Positions 7,252 to 15,444 of a DNA stretch of 50,084 bases are shown one piece after another; the stretch's first letter is position 1, and each line of letters opens with the position of its first letter. The DNA is taken from the NCBI GenBank assembly GCA_947854175.1, contig CANTYJ010000068.1, positions 1-50,084 of the forward strand. Reading direction: 5' to 3'. The translations under genes were made by a program, and so were the position numbers. This DNA comes from an uncultured Turicimonas sp. (GTDB lineage: Bacteria; Pseudomonadota; Gammaproteobacteria; Burkholderiales; Burkholderiaceae_F). The notes under the pieces were generated by a model that was given only the letters and a program-made list of their open reading frames with translations, searched no databases and was not told the origin of the DNA.

Positions 7252-8607
7252 TTGTTCTCCATCCGTAAGCGCTTAATTGCCTCCGTCATATTTATTCTTC
7301 TGGTCAGTACGTTTTGTGCCGGAGTTGGTAGCTATTTTGCTATTCAACAGCAGGTGGACAGACTTTTGGATAACTCATTAAAACAAGTTGCTCTGTCTTT
7401 GAATACACTTCATTCCGGCGAATTGTCCTTTTTAAGAAAGCACAAAATCCAGGCAGATGAGAATATCGTTGTCCAAATTTACGATCCGATTAGCGGCGTA
7501 ACTTTTATCTCCCGTGACATGAAATTTCTCCCCTTGGCCGAGAGAACAGGCTTTTCTGATTTACTTATCGACGGAAAACCTTGGCGCTTATATACATCTC
7601 AAAGCAGAAGCGGCCAAATCATTGAAGTTGCACAGCCACTTCATCTGCGAAATCAGGCAGTTCTTCATGCAGCCAAACCGATTCTTATTCCTTTGTTGGT
7701 TGCAGTTCCATTAACAGCAATTATTCTCTGGTTAGTTATCGGGCAAGGATTTTCCAGTCTCGCTTCAGCAACCAGAGCGATTGCTAGACGTTCCCCGACA
7801 TCTTTGAAACCTTTATCGATGAAGGGCCTCCCTGAGGAGCTGGCACCCCTCGTAACCTCTTTAAACGATCTTCTAGAAAGATTGTCCGACAGTTTCAAGC
7901 TACAAAACCGGTTTGCTTCCGATGCTGCCCACGAATTACGAACCCCGTTAACCGCATTGTCTCTTCAAATCCAATTGGCAGAAAGAGCCAAAACTGAAGA
8001 GGCCAGGCAGAAAGCATTTTCACGCTTAAAAGAGGGAGTTAAAAGAGCAACCCGTTTAGTCACACAACTCTTAACGATGGCACGGTTAGATCCTGAGAAT
8101 TCAGACAAACCGATGCTCCCATTAAATCTTCACCAGCTTGCGGAAAACGTAAAAGACGAATTAACAGTCGTCGCCCAACAGAAAAACATCACAATTTCTA
8201 CAGCTGGCGATGAACATTCCATCGTTATCGGAAACAAGGATGCATTGGCGCTGGTCATTACTAATCTTTGTGATAACGCTATTCGTTATACATCTGAAGG
8301 CGGACATATTCGAATATCAACAGAGTCTAAGGATGGCATCGGAACGATAGCAGTTTCAGACGACGGTCCAGGTATACCTGAACAGGAACGTGAAAGAATT
8401 TTTGAACGTTTTTATAGAGCTGAGGGGACAAAGACTATTCCGGGAACGGGCATTGGACTCGCGATTGTCCGGCGTGTTGCAGAATTACACGGAGGTAAAC
8501 CGCACCTGGCAGAGGGCTTAGACGGTAAAGGGATCACCTTTAAAATCTCCTTCCCTGCCAGCATGGAGAAACGCACGGAACACCATCCTGAGGATGAGGA
8601 AGATTAA
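7252..8607 (+). CDS. Sensor histidine kinase, QseC/PmrB-like (TTG start)
   Basis: Membrane sensor of 451 aa partnering the upstream regulator. One helix lies near residues 10-30, then a periplasmic domain, a second helix near 145-165, and a HAMP-like linker. The H-box is AAHELRTPLTAL with His227. The ATP-binding domain shows NLCDNAIRYT (N-box), DDGPGIPE (G1) and GTGIGLAIV (G2). The start is TTG at 7252, immediately after the regulator's TAA, with GGAGA (7242-7246) at a proper distance; no ATG is near. A 9-bp inverted repeat spans its stop codon. Confidence 0.92.
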   Translation: MFSIRKRLIASVIFILLVSTFCAGVGSYFAIQQQVDRLLDNSLKQVALSLNTLHSGELSFLRKHKIQADENIVVQIYDPISGVTFISRDMKFLPLAERTGFSDLLIDGKPWRLYTSQSRSGQIIEVAQPLHLRNQAVLHAAKPILIPLLVAVPLTAIILWLVIGQGFSSLASATRAIARRSPTSLKPLSMKGLPEELAPLVTSLNDLLERLSDSFKLQNRFASDAAHELRTPLTALSLQIQLAERAKTEEARQKAFSRLKEGVKRATRLVTQLLTMARLDPENSDKPMLPLNLHQLAENVKDELTVVAQQKNITISTAGDEHSIVIGNKDALALVITNLCDNAIRYTSEGGHIRISTESKDGIGTIAVSDDGPGIPEQERERIFERFYRAEGTKTIPGTGIGLAIVRRVAELHGGKPHLAEGLDGKGITFKISFPASMEKRTEHHPEDEED

Positions 8608-8620
8608 TTTTATCCTCAGG
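8587..8620. repeat. Inverted repeat spanning the kinase stop codon
   Basis: CCTGAGGAT (8587-8595) pairs with ATCCTCAGG (8612-8620) around a 16-base loop that contains the TAA of the kinase gene. No poly-T follows in either direction, so it is not a classic terminator; it may stabilise the 3' end. Confidence 0.5.
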
Positions 8621-8641
8621 TTGTCCTGATCAAAATTTCAA

Positions 8642-8788
8642 TTACATCTTGTTGGATACTGCGGTTGCTCCTTTATGAATCCCGTTGCCGGCTGCGGAGA
8701 CGTCCTTACCGATCCCTTTTACAGTATTGCATCCTGCTAAAGCCATAAGAAAAGCCATTAATAGTGCCAAGGCTCCGAATTTCTTCAT
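8642..8788 (-). CDS. Entericidin-like small lipoprotein (copy 1)
   Basis: A 48-residue peptide: MKKF start, a hydrophobic signal segment, lipobox LAGC with lipidated Cys20, then CNTVKGIGKDVSAAGNGIHK, the entericidin A/B pattern. GGAGAA lies 8 bases before the start. Entericidins are small envelope lipoproteins; in E. coli EcnA/EcnB form an antidote/toxin pair, with EcnB tied to bacteriolysis in stationary phase. It is the downstream member of a tandem pair and points toward the two-component genes. Confidence 0.85.
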   Translation of the reverse strand: MKKFGALALLMAFLMALAGCNTVKGIGKDVSAAGNGIHKGATAVSNKM

Positions 8789-8805
8789 GTAACTTTTCTC
8801 CAAAA

Positions 8806-8952
8806 TTAAAGTTTGTTCTGCACTGCTGTCGCCGCACTATCGATATCCGAGCCGACAGCTGAAACGTCCTGGCCTACTCCTTTGACAGTATTACAGGCAG
8901 ACACACCTAAACTAAAGACAATTGTTAAAAGTAAAACTAGAAATTTTTTCAT
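8806..8952 (-). CDS. Entericidin-like small lipoprotein (copy 2)
   Basis: Also 48 residues, with lipobox VSAC and Cys20, followed by CNTVKGVGQDVSAVGSDID. It shares about half its residues with copy 1 and the same spacing of signal, Cys and Val-rich segment, so the two arose by tandem duplication. The genes are 17 bases apart and likely co-transcribed, this one first. GGAGAAG precedes the ATG. The mature part is more acidic than copy 1, which may separate their roles, as with EcnA and EcnB. Confidence 0.85.
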   Translation of the reverse strand: MKKFLVLLLTIVFSLGVSACNTVKGVGQDVSAVGSDIDSAATAVQNKL

Positions 8953-9133
8953 CGGAAGCTTCTCCTTCTTTGATTCTTCTGATGGTAAAGATTTATTTAG
9001 ACGTAAGAGTTACTCTTCATCCATTACGGGATTAATGTTATGTACCTAACGTAGCAAAATAGATATTAATGCCGGAAATTCGTTGGCAATCAAAGCGGAT
9101 CAGCAGGCCATTTGAAAATTATCGTTACTCTTT

Positions 9134-9161
9134 ATTAAGCTAACTTTAAGCTAAATTTAAG
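9134..9161 (+). promoter_or_regulatory. Triple TTAAG direct repeat: candidate OmpR-family regulator box before htrA
   Basis: ATTAAG (9134-9139), TTTAAG (9145-9150) and TTTAAG (9156-9161) recur with an exact 11-bp period, i.e. hexamers separated by 5 bases. QseB/PmrA-type regulators bind cTTAAG-N5-cTTAAG arrays with this geometry. A TAATCT (9181-9186) lies 19 bases past the last hexamer, a suitable distance for a -10 box when the array overlaps the -35. The cognate regulator could be the one encoded at 6595. Confidence 0.65.
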
Positions 9162-9218
9162 TTCATTTTTTGATGATTGTTAATCTAAAAGTATTAGAAA
9201 ATTGAGGCAGTTACATAT

Positions 9219-10667
9219 ATGACTTCAGCACTTGCAAAGAAAACTCTTCTTGCATCCGCAATCTCTTTCTCATTCTTGTTTCCGGCAACCGGCTTTTCTT
9301 TCCTTGGGAACACTTCTGCAATAGCCCAAGAAGCAAATTCCAGCGTTGTTATGACTGTCCCTGACTTCTCCAAACTGGTTGAAGAAACAGGCAAGACAGT
9401 TGTAAGCATCGAGACATTAAAGAAAGCAAAAAAAGCAACCCGTAGCAGAGGACAAGGCGTTGATCCTTTCGAAGAATTAAGAAGATTTGGTTTTCCTCTT
9501 CCGTTCGGTCCCGGCTTCGAAGGATTTGGTACTCCGGAAAGACGTGGACAAGGTTCAGGGTTCATTATTTCTTCAGACGGTTACATTCTGACCAACCATC
9601 ACGTTGTAGCAGGGGCTGATGAGCTCACCGTCCATCTGACAGACAAGAGAGAATTCAAAGCCAAAGTCATTGGCAGTGATGAAAAGACAGACGTCGCTGT
9701 CATTAAAGTTGATGCCAAGAATCTTCCTGCCGTTAAAATCGGCAAATCTGATCAAGTCAAAGTTGGCGAATGGGTTGCTGCCATTGGTGCTCCTTTCGGT
9801 CTGGAAAACACCGTAACACAAGGTATTGTCTCAGCAAAGAGCCGTAACCTCCCGGATGATCAATTCGTTCCTTTCATTCAGACGGACGTTGCTGTTAACC
9901 CCGGAAACTCCGGCGGTCCACTTTTCAATATGAAAGGTGAGGTCATTGGAATCAACTCTCAGATTTTCTCTACAACCGGCGGGTTCATGGGAATGTCTTT
10001 TGCAATTCCAATTGACTTAGCTATCCAAATTAAAGATCAGCTTATCAAGAACGGTAAAGTTTCCAGAGGCAGAATCGGAGTCATGATGCAGCCTTTGACT
10101 CCTGAGCTTGCAAAGAGCTTTGGTCTCAAAGATGAAAAAGGAGCACTTGTCGTTCAATTGGAAGAAAACGGCCCGGCTGACAAAGGCAAAATGAAAGAAG
10201 GCGATGTCATCATCGAGTTTAATGGTAAACCGATTATTGAAACGATTGAGTTATCTCATGCCGTTGCCGGTGCTAAACCCGGAGAGAAGGTCAAAGTTAA
10301 AGTACTTCGTGAAGGAAAACCCGTTGAGTTGACAATTACAATTGCAGAAATGCCTTCTAACGGCAAACTCAACATGAAGACACAGCCGATGAAATCCTCT
10401 GTTGACCGTCTAGGACTTTCTACCAGGGCTTTAACCAAAGAAGAAGCTAAAAAAAATACAAAAGGTGGTATTGTCGTTGAATCAGCAGAAGGTCCGGCAG
10501 CTGAAGCAGGGATTCAGCGAGGAGATATTATTCTTAGCGCCGGCGGTAAACGCGTTAAGTCCGCTGAAGATCTCAAAAAGATCGTTGATAGTGCCAAAGG
10601 ATCTATTCCAATTCTTGTTGACCGTAAGGGTCAAAGAATCTTTGTTCCTGTTCCTTTAAAAAATTAA
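9219..10667 (+). CDS. HtrA/Do-family periplasmic serine protease (DegP/MucD-like)
   Basis: Envelope quality-control protease and chaperone, 482 aa. A signal peptide ends near Ala36 (SAIA/QEAN). The trypsin-like domain carries His128 (TNHHVVAG), Asp158 (EKTDVAVI) and Ser231 (NPGNSGGPL). Two PDZ domains follow, about 270-360 and 390-475, the first with RGRIGVMMQPL. The gene stands alone, preceded by the TTAAG array and ended by a strong terminator. The degP/mucD distinction cannot be made safely by eye. Confidence 0.95.
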   Translation: MTSALAKKTLLASAISFSFLFPATGFSFLGNTSAIAQEANSSVVMTVPDFSKLVEETGKTVVSIETLKKAKKATRSRGQGVDPFEELRRFGFPLPFGPGFEGFGTPERRGQGSGFIISSDGYILTNHHVVAGADELTVHLTDKREFKAKVIGSDEKTDVAVIKVDAKNLPAVKIGKSDQVKVGEWVAAIGAPFGLENTVTQGIVSAKSRNLPDDQFVPFIQTDVAVNPGNSGGPLFNMKGEVIGINSQIFSTTGGFMGMSFAIPIDLAIQIKDQLIKNGKVSRGRIGVMMQPLTPELAKSFGLKDEKGALVVQLEENGPADKGKMKEGDVIIEFNGKPIIETIELSHAVAGAKPGEKVKVKVLREGKPVELTITIAEMPSNGKLNMKTQPMKSSVDRLGLSTRALTKEEAKKNTKGGIVVESAEGPAAEAGIQRGDIILSAGGKRVKSAEDLKKIVDSAKGSIPILVDRKGQRIFVPVPLKN

Positions 10668-10686
10668 CAGTTGAAAACGGTTTAAG

Positions 10687-10720
10687 AAATCCGGTTCTCA
10701 TTAAGAGGCCGGATTTTTTT
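10687..10720. terminator. Strong terminator after htrA, overlapping the end of menE
   Basis: AAATCCGG (10687-10694) pairs with CCGGATTT (10709-10716), with an inner CTC/GAG and seven T (10714-10720). The menE stop codon (10701-10703) lies inside the loop, so convergent htrA and menE share this hairpin; the minus-strand side has a weaker T-run. Confidence 0.85.
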
Positions 10721-12056
10721 GTGTGTAGTGCAAAGTAGTAAACGTTTTGCCTTCTAAAACAGAAGGATGTCTTAAAAGTTTTCCTGAAGAAGCTATAGGA
10801 AGCTCATCAACCCAGGCTATTAGCCGTGGAGATTTATATCTGGCCAGCGTTTCTGACAGGCAACGAATAATGCTCTCGGGCTGTGGCAATTTTTCTCTGT
10901 TTTCCGGAACTAGTAATGCTGAAACAATTGCTCCCCAGGTATCATCAGGTTTCCCGATGACTAAAGCCTGCTTAATCCCCTCTATGGACTCTAATGCCGT
11001 TTCTACTTCATTTGGATAAACATTATCACCTCCGCTTAAGATGACATCTTTTTCTCTTCCGCGGATATGAATAAAGCCATTTTCATCGATGTAACCAATA
11101 TCACCTGAGTCAAACCAGCCGTCCACGTTTTTAACCGGCCGATCCCAATAACCTGACATCAACATTGGGCCACGAACGAAAACTCTTCCCTCATCAATTT
11201 TTATTTCTGCGCCGGGATTGGCTTTGCCGCTGCCGGCGGTGATTGAATACCGGAAGTCAAACGGAGTCGTCACTACATTGCTGGCGGTCTCTGTCATGCC
11301 ATAAGTCATCACGAGAGGAAAACCTCTTTTAAGTGCTGCTTCACGAACCTTCCGAGATGTAGGTGCTCCACCGACCAAAAAAGTCTTAAACTTTTTTCCC
11401 GGTCGCCAGTCAGGACACTCTTCCAGTATCTTAATGAGCATTGTCGGAACTATAGACGCAATAGTAACTTCATCTTTGTCCCAGCTCTGAGTGTATGACT
11501 GAGCACTGAACTTGGGAGCAAAGGAAATAGCCGTTCCTGCTATTAGACTGCGTGTGATAATTGAGAAGCCGCCGATACGCGCAGGAGAAAGACTCAGCTG
11601 CCAGACATCACCATATTGCAATGGGATATTACGGCCGCTGGAAAGAGCACTCTCGTATAGAGCCCTACGGGTCAAAATGGTAGCTTTTGGTTTTCCGGTT
11701 GAACCCGATGTAAAAATCACGATGGCCGTATCGTCCGGTAAGGGTTCTTTAAATTCCTGGACCTGCTTCAAAAATCTGTTTTTTTCATTGACTGTCAGTG
11801 ATTGATGAAACAGCAAAATCGGAACCTTTAATTCCAATAGAGCGTAAATGGATAATAATGAGTCCAGATCCGCTTTTACAGTCAAAGAAAAGGGCACGGA
11901 AAGCTCTGTCTTCTCAAGCTCTTCAACTCTCTTTTTAACCAAGGCAGCTACTTGAGCAAACGACAAGTCCTCCCCATCCGGACCGCCATGCTTGACGGCT
12001 ACTCTGTCAGGATTGCTCTTTGCGGCATTACTTATAGAAAGCGGATCTGTTGTCAT
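10701..12056 (-). CDS. menE: o-Succinylbenzoate-CoA ligase
   Basis: ANL-family adenylating enzyme activating o-succinylbenzoate with ATP and CoA in menaquinone synthesis. The phosphate-binding motif FTSGSTGKPK is at residues 115-124, the TYGMTETAS motif lies mid-protein, GWFDSGDIG and GREKDVILSGGDNVYP follow, and the catalytic lysine is in SGKLLR near residue 426. At 451 aa it matches MenE. It starts 2 bases after the menB stop codon. The motifs alone cannot exclude another acyl-CoA ligase, but the coupling to menB makes MenE the best call. Confidence 0.9.
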   Translation of the reverse strand: MTTDPLSISNAAKSNPDRVAVKHGGPDGEDLSFAQVAALVKKRVEELEKTELSVPFSLTVKADLDSLLSIYALLELKVPILLFHQSLTVNEKNRFLKQVQEFKEPLPDDTAIVIFTSGSTGKPKATILTRRALYESALSSGRNIPLQYGDVWQLSLSPARIGGFSIITRSLIAGTAISFAPKFSAQSYTQSWDKDEVTIASIVPTMLIKILEECPDWRPGKKFKTFLVGGAPTSRKVREAALKRGFPLVMTYGMTETASNVVTTPFDFRYSITAGSGKANPGAEIKIDEGRVFVRGPMLMSGYWDRPVKNVDGWFDSGDIGYIDENGFIHIRGREKDVILSGGDNVYPNEVETALESIEGIKQALVIGKPDDTWGAIVSALLVPENREKLPQPESIIRCLSETLARYKSPRLIAWVDELPIASSGKLLRHPSVLEGKTFTTLHYTQKNPAS

Positions 12057-12058
12057 TT

Positions 12059-12913
12059 TTATGGAAGTCTTGGGAACTTCTTGAAATTCGGGCGGCGTTT
12101 TTCCAAAAATGCTTTCTTGCCTTCTTTGCCTTCTTCTGTCATGTAGAAAAGCAAAGTTGCATTTCCAGCCAATTCCTGGAGACCGGCCTGTCCATCACAG
12201 TCTGCATTTAAAGCAGCCTTCAGACAACGGATGGCCAAAGGAGAGTTAGCCAAGATTTCACGACACCATTGAACGGTTTCTTCTTCCAGATTTTCATAAG
12301 GCACTACCTTATTGACAAGTCCCATGTCCAAAGCTTCCTTGGCGTCATAGAAACGTGCCAGGAACCAGATTTCACGGGCTTTTTTCTGGCCGACAATCCG
12401 GGCCATGTATGAAGCGCCCCAGCCACCGTCGAAAGACCCGACTTTAGGACCTGTCTGGCCAAAGCGGGCGTTATCTGCAGCGATAGTAAGATCGCAGATC
12501 ATGTGCAAAACATGTCCGCCGCCAACACACCAGCCTGCAACCATTGCGATTACCGGTTTAGGGCAGGTTCTGATTTGTCTTTGAAGGTCAAGAACATTTA
12601 AACGAGGGATACCATCGCTTCCGACGTATCCGCCTTCTCCTCTGACTTTTTGGTCTCCGCCTGAGCAAAATGCATCTTTTCCATACCCGGTCAGAATAAT
12701 GACGCCGATATTTTCATCGTCACGTGCATCTGCCAAGGCTGTTTCCATCTCTCTAACTGTCAGAGGACGGAAAGCATTTCTGACCTCAGGGCGGTTAATA
12801 GTGATTTTTGCGATACCTTCATCACTTTTTTCGTAAATAATATCTTCAAAATCTTTAACTTTTGTCCAAACAGGAACTTTGGGCAAGTTTGAAGTATCCA
12901 ACTGCGGTTGCAT
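12059..12913 (-). CDS. menB: 1,4-Dihydroxy-2-naphthoyl-CoA synthase
   Basis: Crotonase-fold enzyme closing the second ring of the naphthoquinone. It is 284 aa, near-identical in layout to the E. coli enzyme: [54 protein letters not shown] and [15 protein letters not shown]. The third Gly of VGGGH is the position that marks bicarbonate-dependent (type I) MenB. With menE it forms a two-gene unit; the other men genes are not in the window. Confidence 0.96.
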   Translation of the reverse strand: MQPQLDTSNLPKVPVWTKVKDFEDIIYEKSDEGIAKITINRPEVRNAFRPLTVREMETALADARDDENIGVIILTGYGKDAFCSGGDQKVRGEGGYVGSDGIPRLNVLDLQRQIRTCPKPVIAMVAGWCVGGGHVLHMICDLTIAADNARFGQTGPKVGSFDGGWGASYMARIVGQKKAREIWFLARFYDAKEALDMGLVNKVVPYENLEEETVQWCREILANSPLAIRCLKAALNADCDGQAGLQELAGNATLLFYMTEEGKEGKKAFLEKRRPNFKKFPRLP

Positions 12914-12948
12914 ATCTAAATCCTAAAATTGAAGTCGATATATATTAA

Positions 12949-13926
12949 TCATTTATTTTGCTTTGCAATGGATTGCGCCAAGACTTTCCATTTTTCTGAT
13001 TCTGAAGCAATGAATTCTTTAAATTGAACTGAATCAGAGAAAACCGGTTCTGCACCCATCTTCAGGATTCTTTCTCTTACTGTGGCATCGTCGCGGATGT
13101 TATGAATTGCGGTAGAAAGGCGTTGAACAGAGCTTTCTTGAACCCCTTTCGGAAGAACATAACCGTCCCAAGCACAGAGATCGTAATCTTTAACACCAAG
13201 CTCCTGGAGGGTCGTAACTTCAGGAACTGTAGATAATCTTCCTGAGGTGGAAACGCCGACTGCTTTCAGGGAACCTTTACGAACATGAGGCAAAGCATTT
13301 GCCATTACATCAATCATAAAAGGAATGCGACCAGCTAAAACCTCAATCATGGCAGCTGCACCGCCGGCATGAGGAACATGGGTAAATTTTAATCCGGTTT
13401 GTTGCGCAAGGAATTCACCTGCCAAATGGCTGGTTGTTCCGACTCCTGATGAAGCAAAGAAAACTTCCCCCGGGTGGTTTTGTGTGTACTTAACTAAGGA
13501 ATCAAAGTCCGTCACACCCTTAATTGCTTTGGTATTTAGAACCATCATCAACGGAACACGGGAAAGCTGGCCTGCCGGTATCAAATCTGTTTGAGGGTCG
13601 AATTTCATGTTGGAATATAAGTACTTATTCACACACATGATTCCGTTCGTGACGTAACCAAAAGCTCTCTCTTTGTTACGCTCTTCAATCAACTGTGTAA
13701 TACCGAGATTTCCGCCGGCACCCGGACGATTCAAAACGTAGATGTCCTGTTTGAGATTGGCAGAAATTCTGTCAACCGGACTTCTTCCGAGGACGTCACC
13801 GCCACCTCCCGGAGGAAACGGAATTACAAGTTTTACGCCTTTTTCTGTCTGTGCGAATGCCCGGCCGACCAAAGATGTGGTCAGAAGTCCGGCTCCCATA
13901 ACATTCAACAGTGTCCGTCTTTTCAT
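12949..13926 (-). CDS. Bug/TctC-family periplasmic solute-binding protein
   Basis: Extracytoplasmic receptor of 325 aa with a signal peptide ending after GRAFA (Ala25). The first residues, MKRRTLLNVMG, contain a twin-arginine, but the full Tat consensus is not met, so Sec export is equally possible. The mature start VKLVIPFPPGGGGDVLGR and NRPGAGGNLGI are hallmarks of Bug receptors, which bind carboxylates and similar small anions. No tctA/tctB membrane genes are nearby, so it is an orphan receptor, common in Burkholderiales. It may be cotranscribed with menB (35-base gap) and is divergent from a TetR gene. Confidence 0.92.
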   Translation of the reverse strand: MKRRTLLNVMGAGLLTTSLVGRAFAQTEKGVKLVIPFPPGGGGDVLGRSPVDRISANLKQDIYVLNRPGAGGNLGITQLIEERNKERAFGYVTNGIMCVNKYLYSNMKFDPQTDLIPAGQLSRVPLMMVLNTKAIKGVTDFDSLVKYTQNHPGEVFFASSGVGTTSHLAGEFLAQQTGLKFTHVPHAGGAAAMIEVLAGRIPFMIDVMANALPHVRKGSLKAVGVSTSGRLSTVPEVTTLQELGVKDYDLCAWDGYVLPKGVQESSVQRLSTAIHNIRDDATVRERILKMGAEPVFSDSVQFKEFIASESEKWKVLAQSIAKQNK

Positions 13927-13949
13927 TTTGTTTGTTTCTCAAGAAAAAA

Positions 13950-13966
13950 TACTGTATTGTACAGTA
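13950..13966. promoter_or_regulatory. Perfect inverted repeat, likely operator for the TetR regulator
   Basis: TACTGTA-TTG-TACAGTA, two 7-bp arms around 3 bases, lies in the 100-base gap between tctC and the divergent tetR gene, 24 bases before the tctC start and 61 before tetR. Divergent placement plus symmetry is typical for TetR-family self-regulation. Confidence 0.65.
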
Positions 13967-14026
13967 CACTAAAATATCCCATTACACCAATAAGTTAAAA
14001 TCGAGGAAACAATTTTTAAAGAAATC

Positions 14027-14653
14027 ATGACGGATGCCAGTACTCCAAAAGGAAAAATCAGACAAAAAGCCATTTTGAATTCAGCTGTAGATCTTTTTAT
14101 CGAGCATGGCTATGAAGGAACCTCACTGGACAAAATCATCAAAGTATCCGGGGGCTCAAGAACAACCATCTACAAAACATACGGCTCAAAACAAGGACTT
14201 TTTCTGGCTGCTCTTCAATCTATGGTTGAAGATCTCTATACAGAGTATGCCAATCAGTATGACGAAAACCGTGACTGGGAACAGGAACTGATTGTTTTTG
14301 GGAAAATTTATTTAACAGGTATTCTTACTAAAAGAGCCCTCGGTGCAGCACGTCTAATTTATTCCGAAACCGTGCGTTTTCCTGAAATCGGAAGTTGGTT
14401 CTATACCGAAGGAGCCCAACTGAGTTACGTCTGCTTTGCAAAAGTTCTGGAAAATCATATTGATCTTGATTTCAATATGCTCAAACACATCTCTAAAACT
14501 TATATCGAAATGCTCAAGAGCAACCATTATTTGAAGGCTTTATGCATTCCTTCTTACTCGCCAAGTGAAGAGATGGTAGACGAAGACGTAAGAAATTGTG
14601 CAAATATTGTCAGTGTTTTTCTGAAGCACCAAATTGATGCAAAACAGCAGTAA
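14027..14653 (+). CDS. TetR/AcrR-family transcriptional regulator
   Basis: A 208-residue regulator. The N-terminal helix-turn-helix (about residues 10-57) shows AVDLFIEHGYEGTSLDKIIK followed by SGGSRTTIYKTYGSKQGLF, the TetR signature. The C-terminal part resembles the AcrR/AefR-type ligand domain. The Shine-Dalgarno is weak; a GAGG lies about 20 bases upstream, too far. It is divergent from tctC with the inverted repeat between them and is followed by marC after 73 bases, so both neighbours are candidate targets. The ligand is unknown. Confidence 0.9.
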   Translation: MTDASTPKGKIRQKAILNSAVDLFIEHGYEGTSLDKIIKVSGGSRTTIYKTYGSKQGLFLAALQSMVEDLYTEYANQYDENRDWEQELIVFGKIYLTGILTKRALGAARLIYSETVRFPEIGSWFYTEGAQLSYVCFAKVLENHIDLDFNMLKHISKTYIEMLKSNHYLKALCIPSYSPSEEMVDEDVRNCANIVSVFLKHQIDAKQQ

Positions 14654-14726
14654 TTGATTTATAGTCTGCACATCTTATTCTTTTAAGTCGGCCGCTCTGT
14701 CAACACAGTCCTGCCACACAAACTTT

Positions 14727-15374
14727 ATGGTTGAATCGTTCTACCTACAATATCTATTTGGCGGATTTGTTTCACTTATCGTCATTACAAACCCTCTTTC
14801 CAAGATTCCTTTGTACATCAGTCTTACTCAAGGAATGTCACTAGCCGAAAGAAAGAAGCAGGCCAACTGGGCATGTTATTACGCCGGAGCAATTATGCTC
14901 ATCAGCTTAGCGGCCGGGAACCTCCTTCTTGTATTTTTCGGAATTTCCTACGGAGCTCTTCGCATTGCAGGTGGTTTCGTAGTCGGAGTCATTGGCTATC
15001 AGATGCTTTTTGGTAGCCGAGATCAGCAAGGAGCTCCGGTTGTCAGACGTGATAAGACAGACTATTCGTTCTTCCCGCTCGCAATGCCGGGCATTAGCGG
15101 TCCCGGTACCATCGCGGTCGTCATCGGTATCGCCTCCGAGATTGCAGAACTTCCGAAAGTTATCGATATGGCAGGCGCTTTCTTCATGACAGGTGTCTCA
15201 ATCCTTGCCACTTGTTTCGTTACGTGGATTGTTCTCCGTAGCTCTGAGTATCTATCCAGCAAATTAGGACCTTCAGGAACGCAAGTTTTAACTAAGCTGA
15301 TGGGATTTTTACTTGTCTGCATCGGCGTGCAGTTTATCGGCTCGGGTATCCGTACTTTCATCGCCGGTTCCTAA
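14727..15374 (+). CDS. MarC-family integral membrane protein
   Basis: A 215-residue protein with six predicted helices. It shows the MarC/UPF0056 pattern: NPLSKIPLYISLT near the start, RIAGGFVVGVIGYQMLFG in the middle and PLAMPGISGPGTIAVVIG in helix 4. The molecular function is unknown; an older link to multiple antibiotic resistance was not upheld. There is no clear Shine-Dalgarno before ATG 14727, but the alignment to the family start is good. It may be read from the tetR promoter and ends at a strong terminator. Confidence 0.9.
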   Translation: MVESFYLQYLFGGFVSLIVITNPLSKIPLYISLTQGMSLAERKKQANWACYYAGAIMLISLAAGNLLLVFFGISYGALRIAGGFVVGVIGYQMLFGSRDQQGAPVVRRDKTDYSFFPLAMPGISGPGTIAVVIGIASEIAELPKVIDMAGAFFMTGVSILATCFVTWIVLRSSEYLSSKLGPSGTQVLTKLMGFLLVCIGVQFIGSGIRTFIAGS

Positions 15375-15392
15375 ACTCTTGCCAAAAAGTTT

Positions 15393-15427
15393 AACGGGAT
15401 CTGTTGGTTAACAGATCCCGTTTGTTT
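15393..15427. terminator. Bidirectional terminator between marC and glmS
   Basis: Perfect 13-bp stem AACGGGATCTGTT/AACAGATCCCGTT (15393-15405 with 15410-15422), GGTT loop, then TGTTTT. It serves marC on the plus strand and can serve convergent glmS. Confidence 0.9.
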
Positions 15428-15444
15428 TGAGGCTTTAAAGCGGC

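Noticed and set aside
8587-8620. Hairpin over the kinase stop as a rho-independent terminator
   Set aside because: No T-run follows on either strand; kept only as an inverted repeat.
12949-13926. Tat-dependent export of the Bug receptor
   Set aside because: Twin arginines are present but the full SRRxFLK consensus is missing; Sec export is at least as likely, so no Tat call is made.
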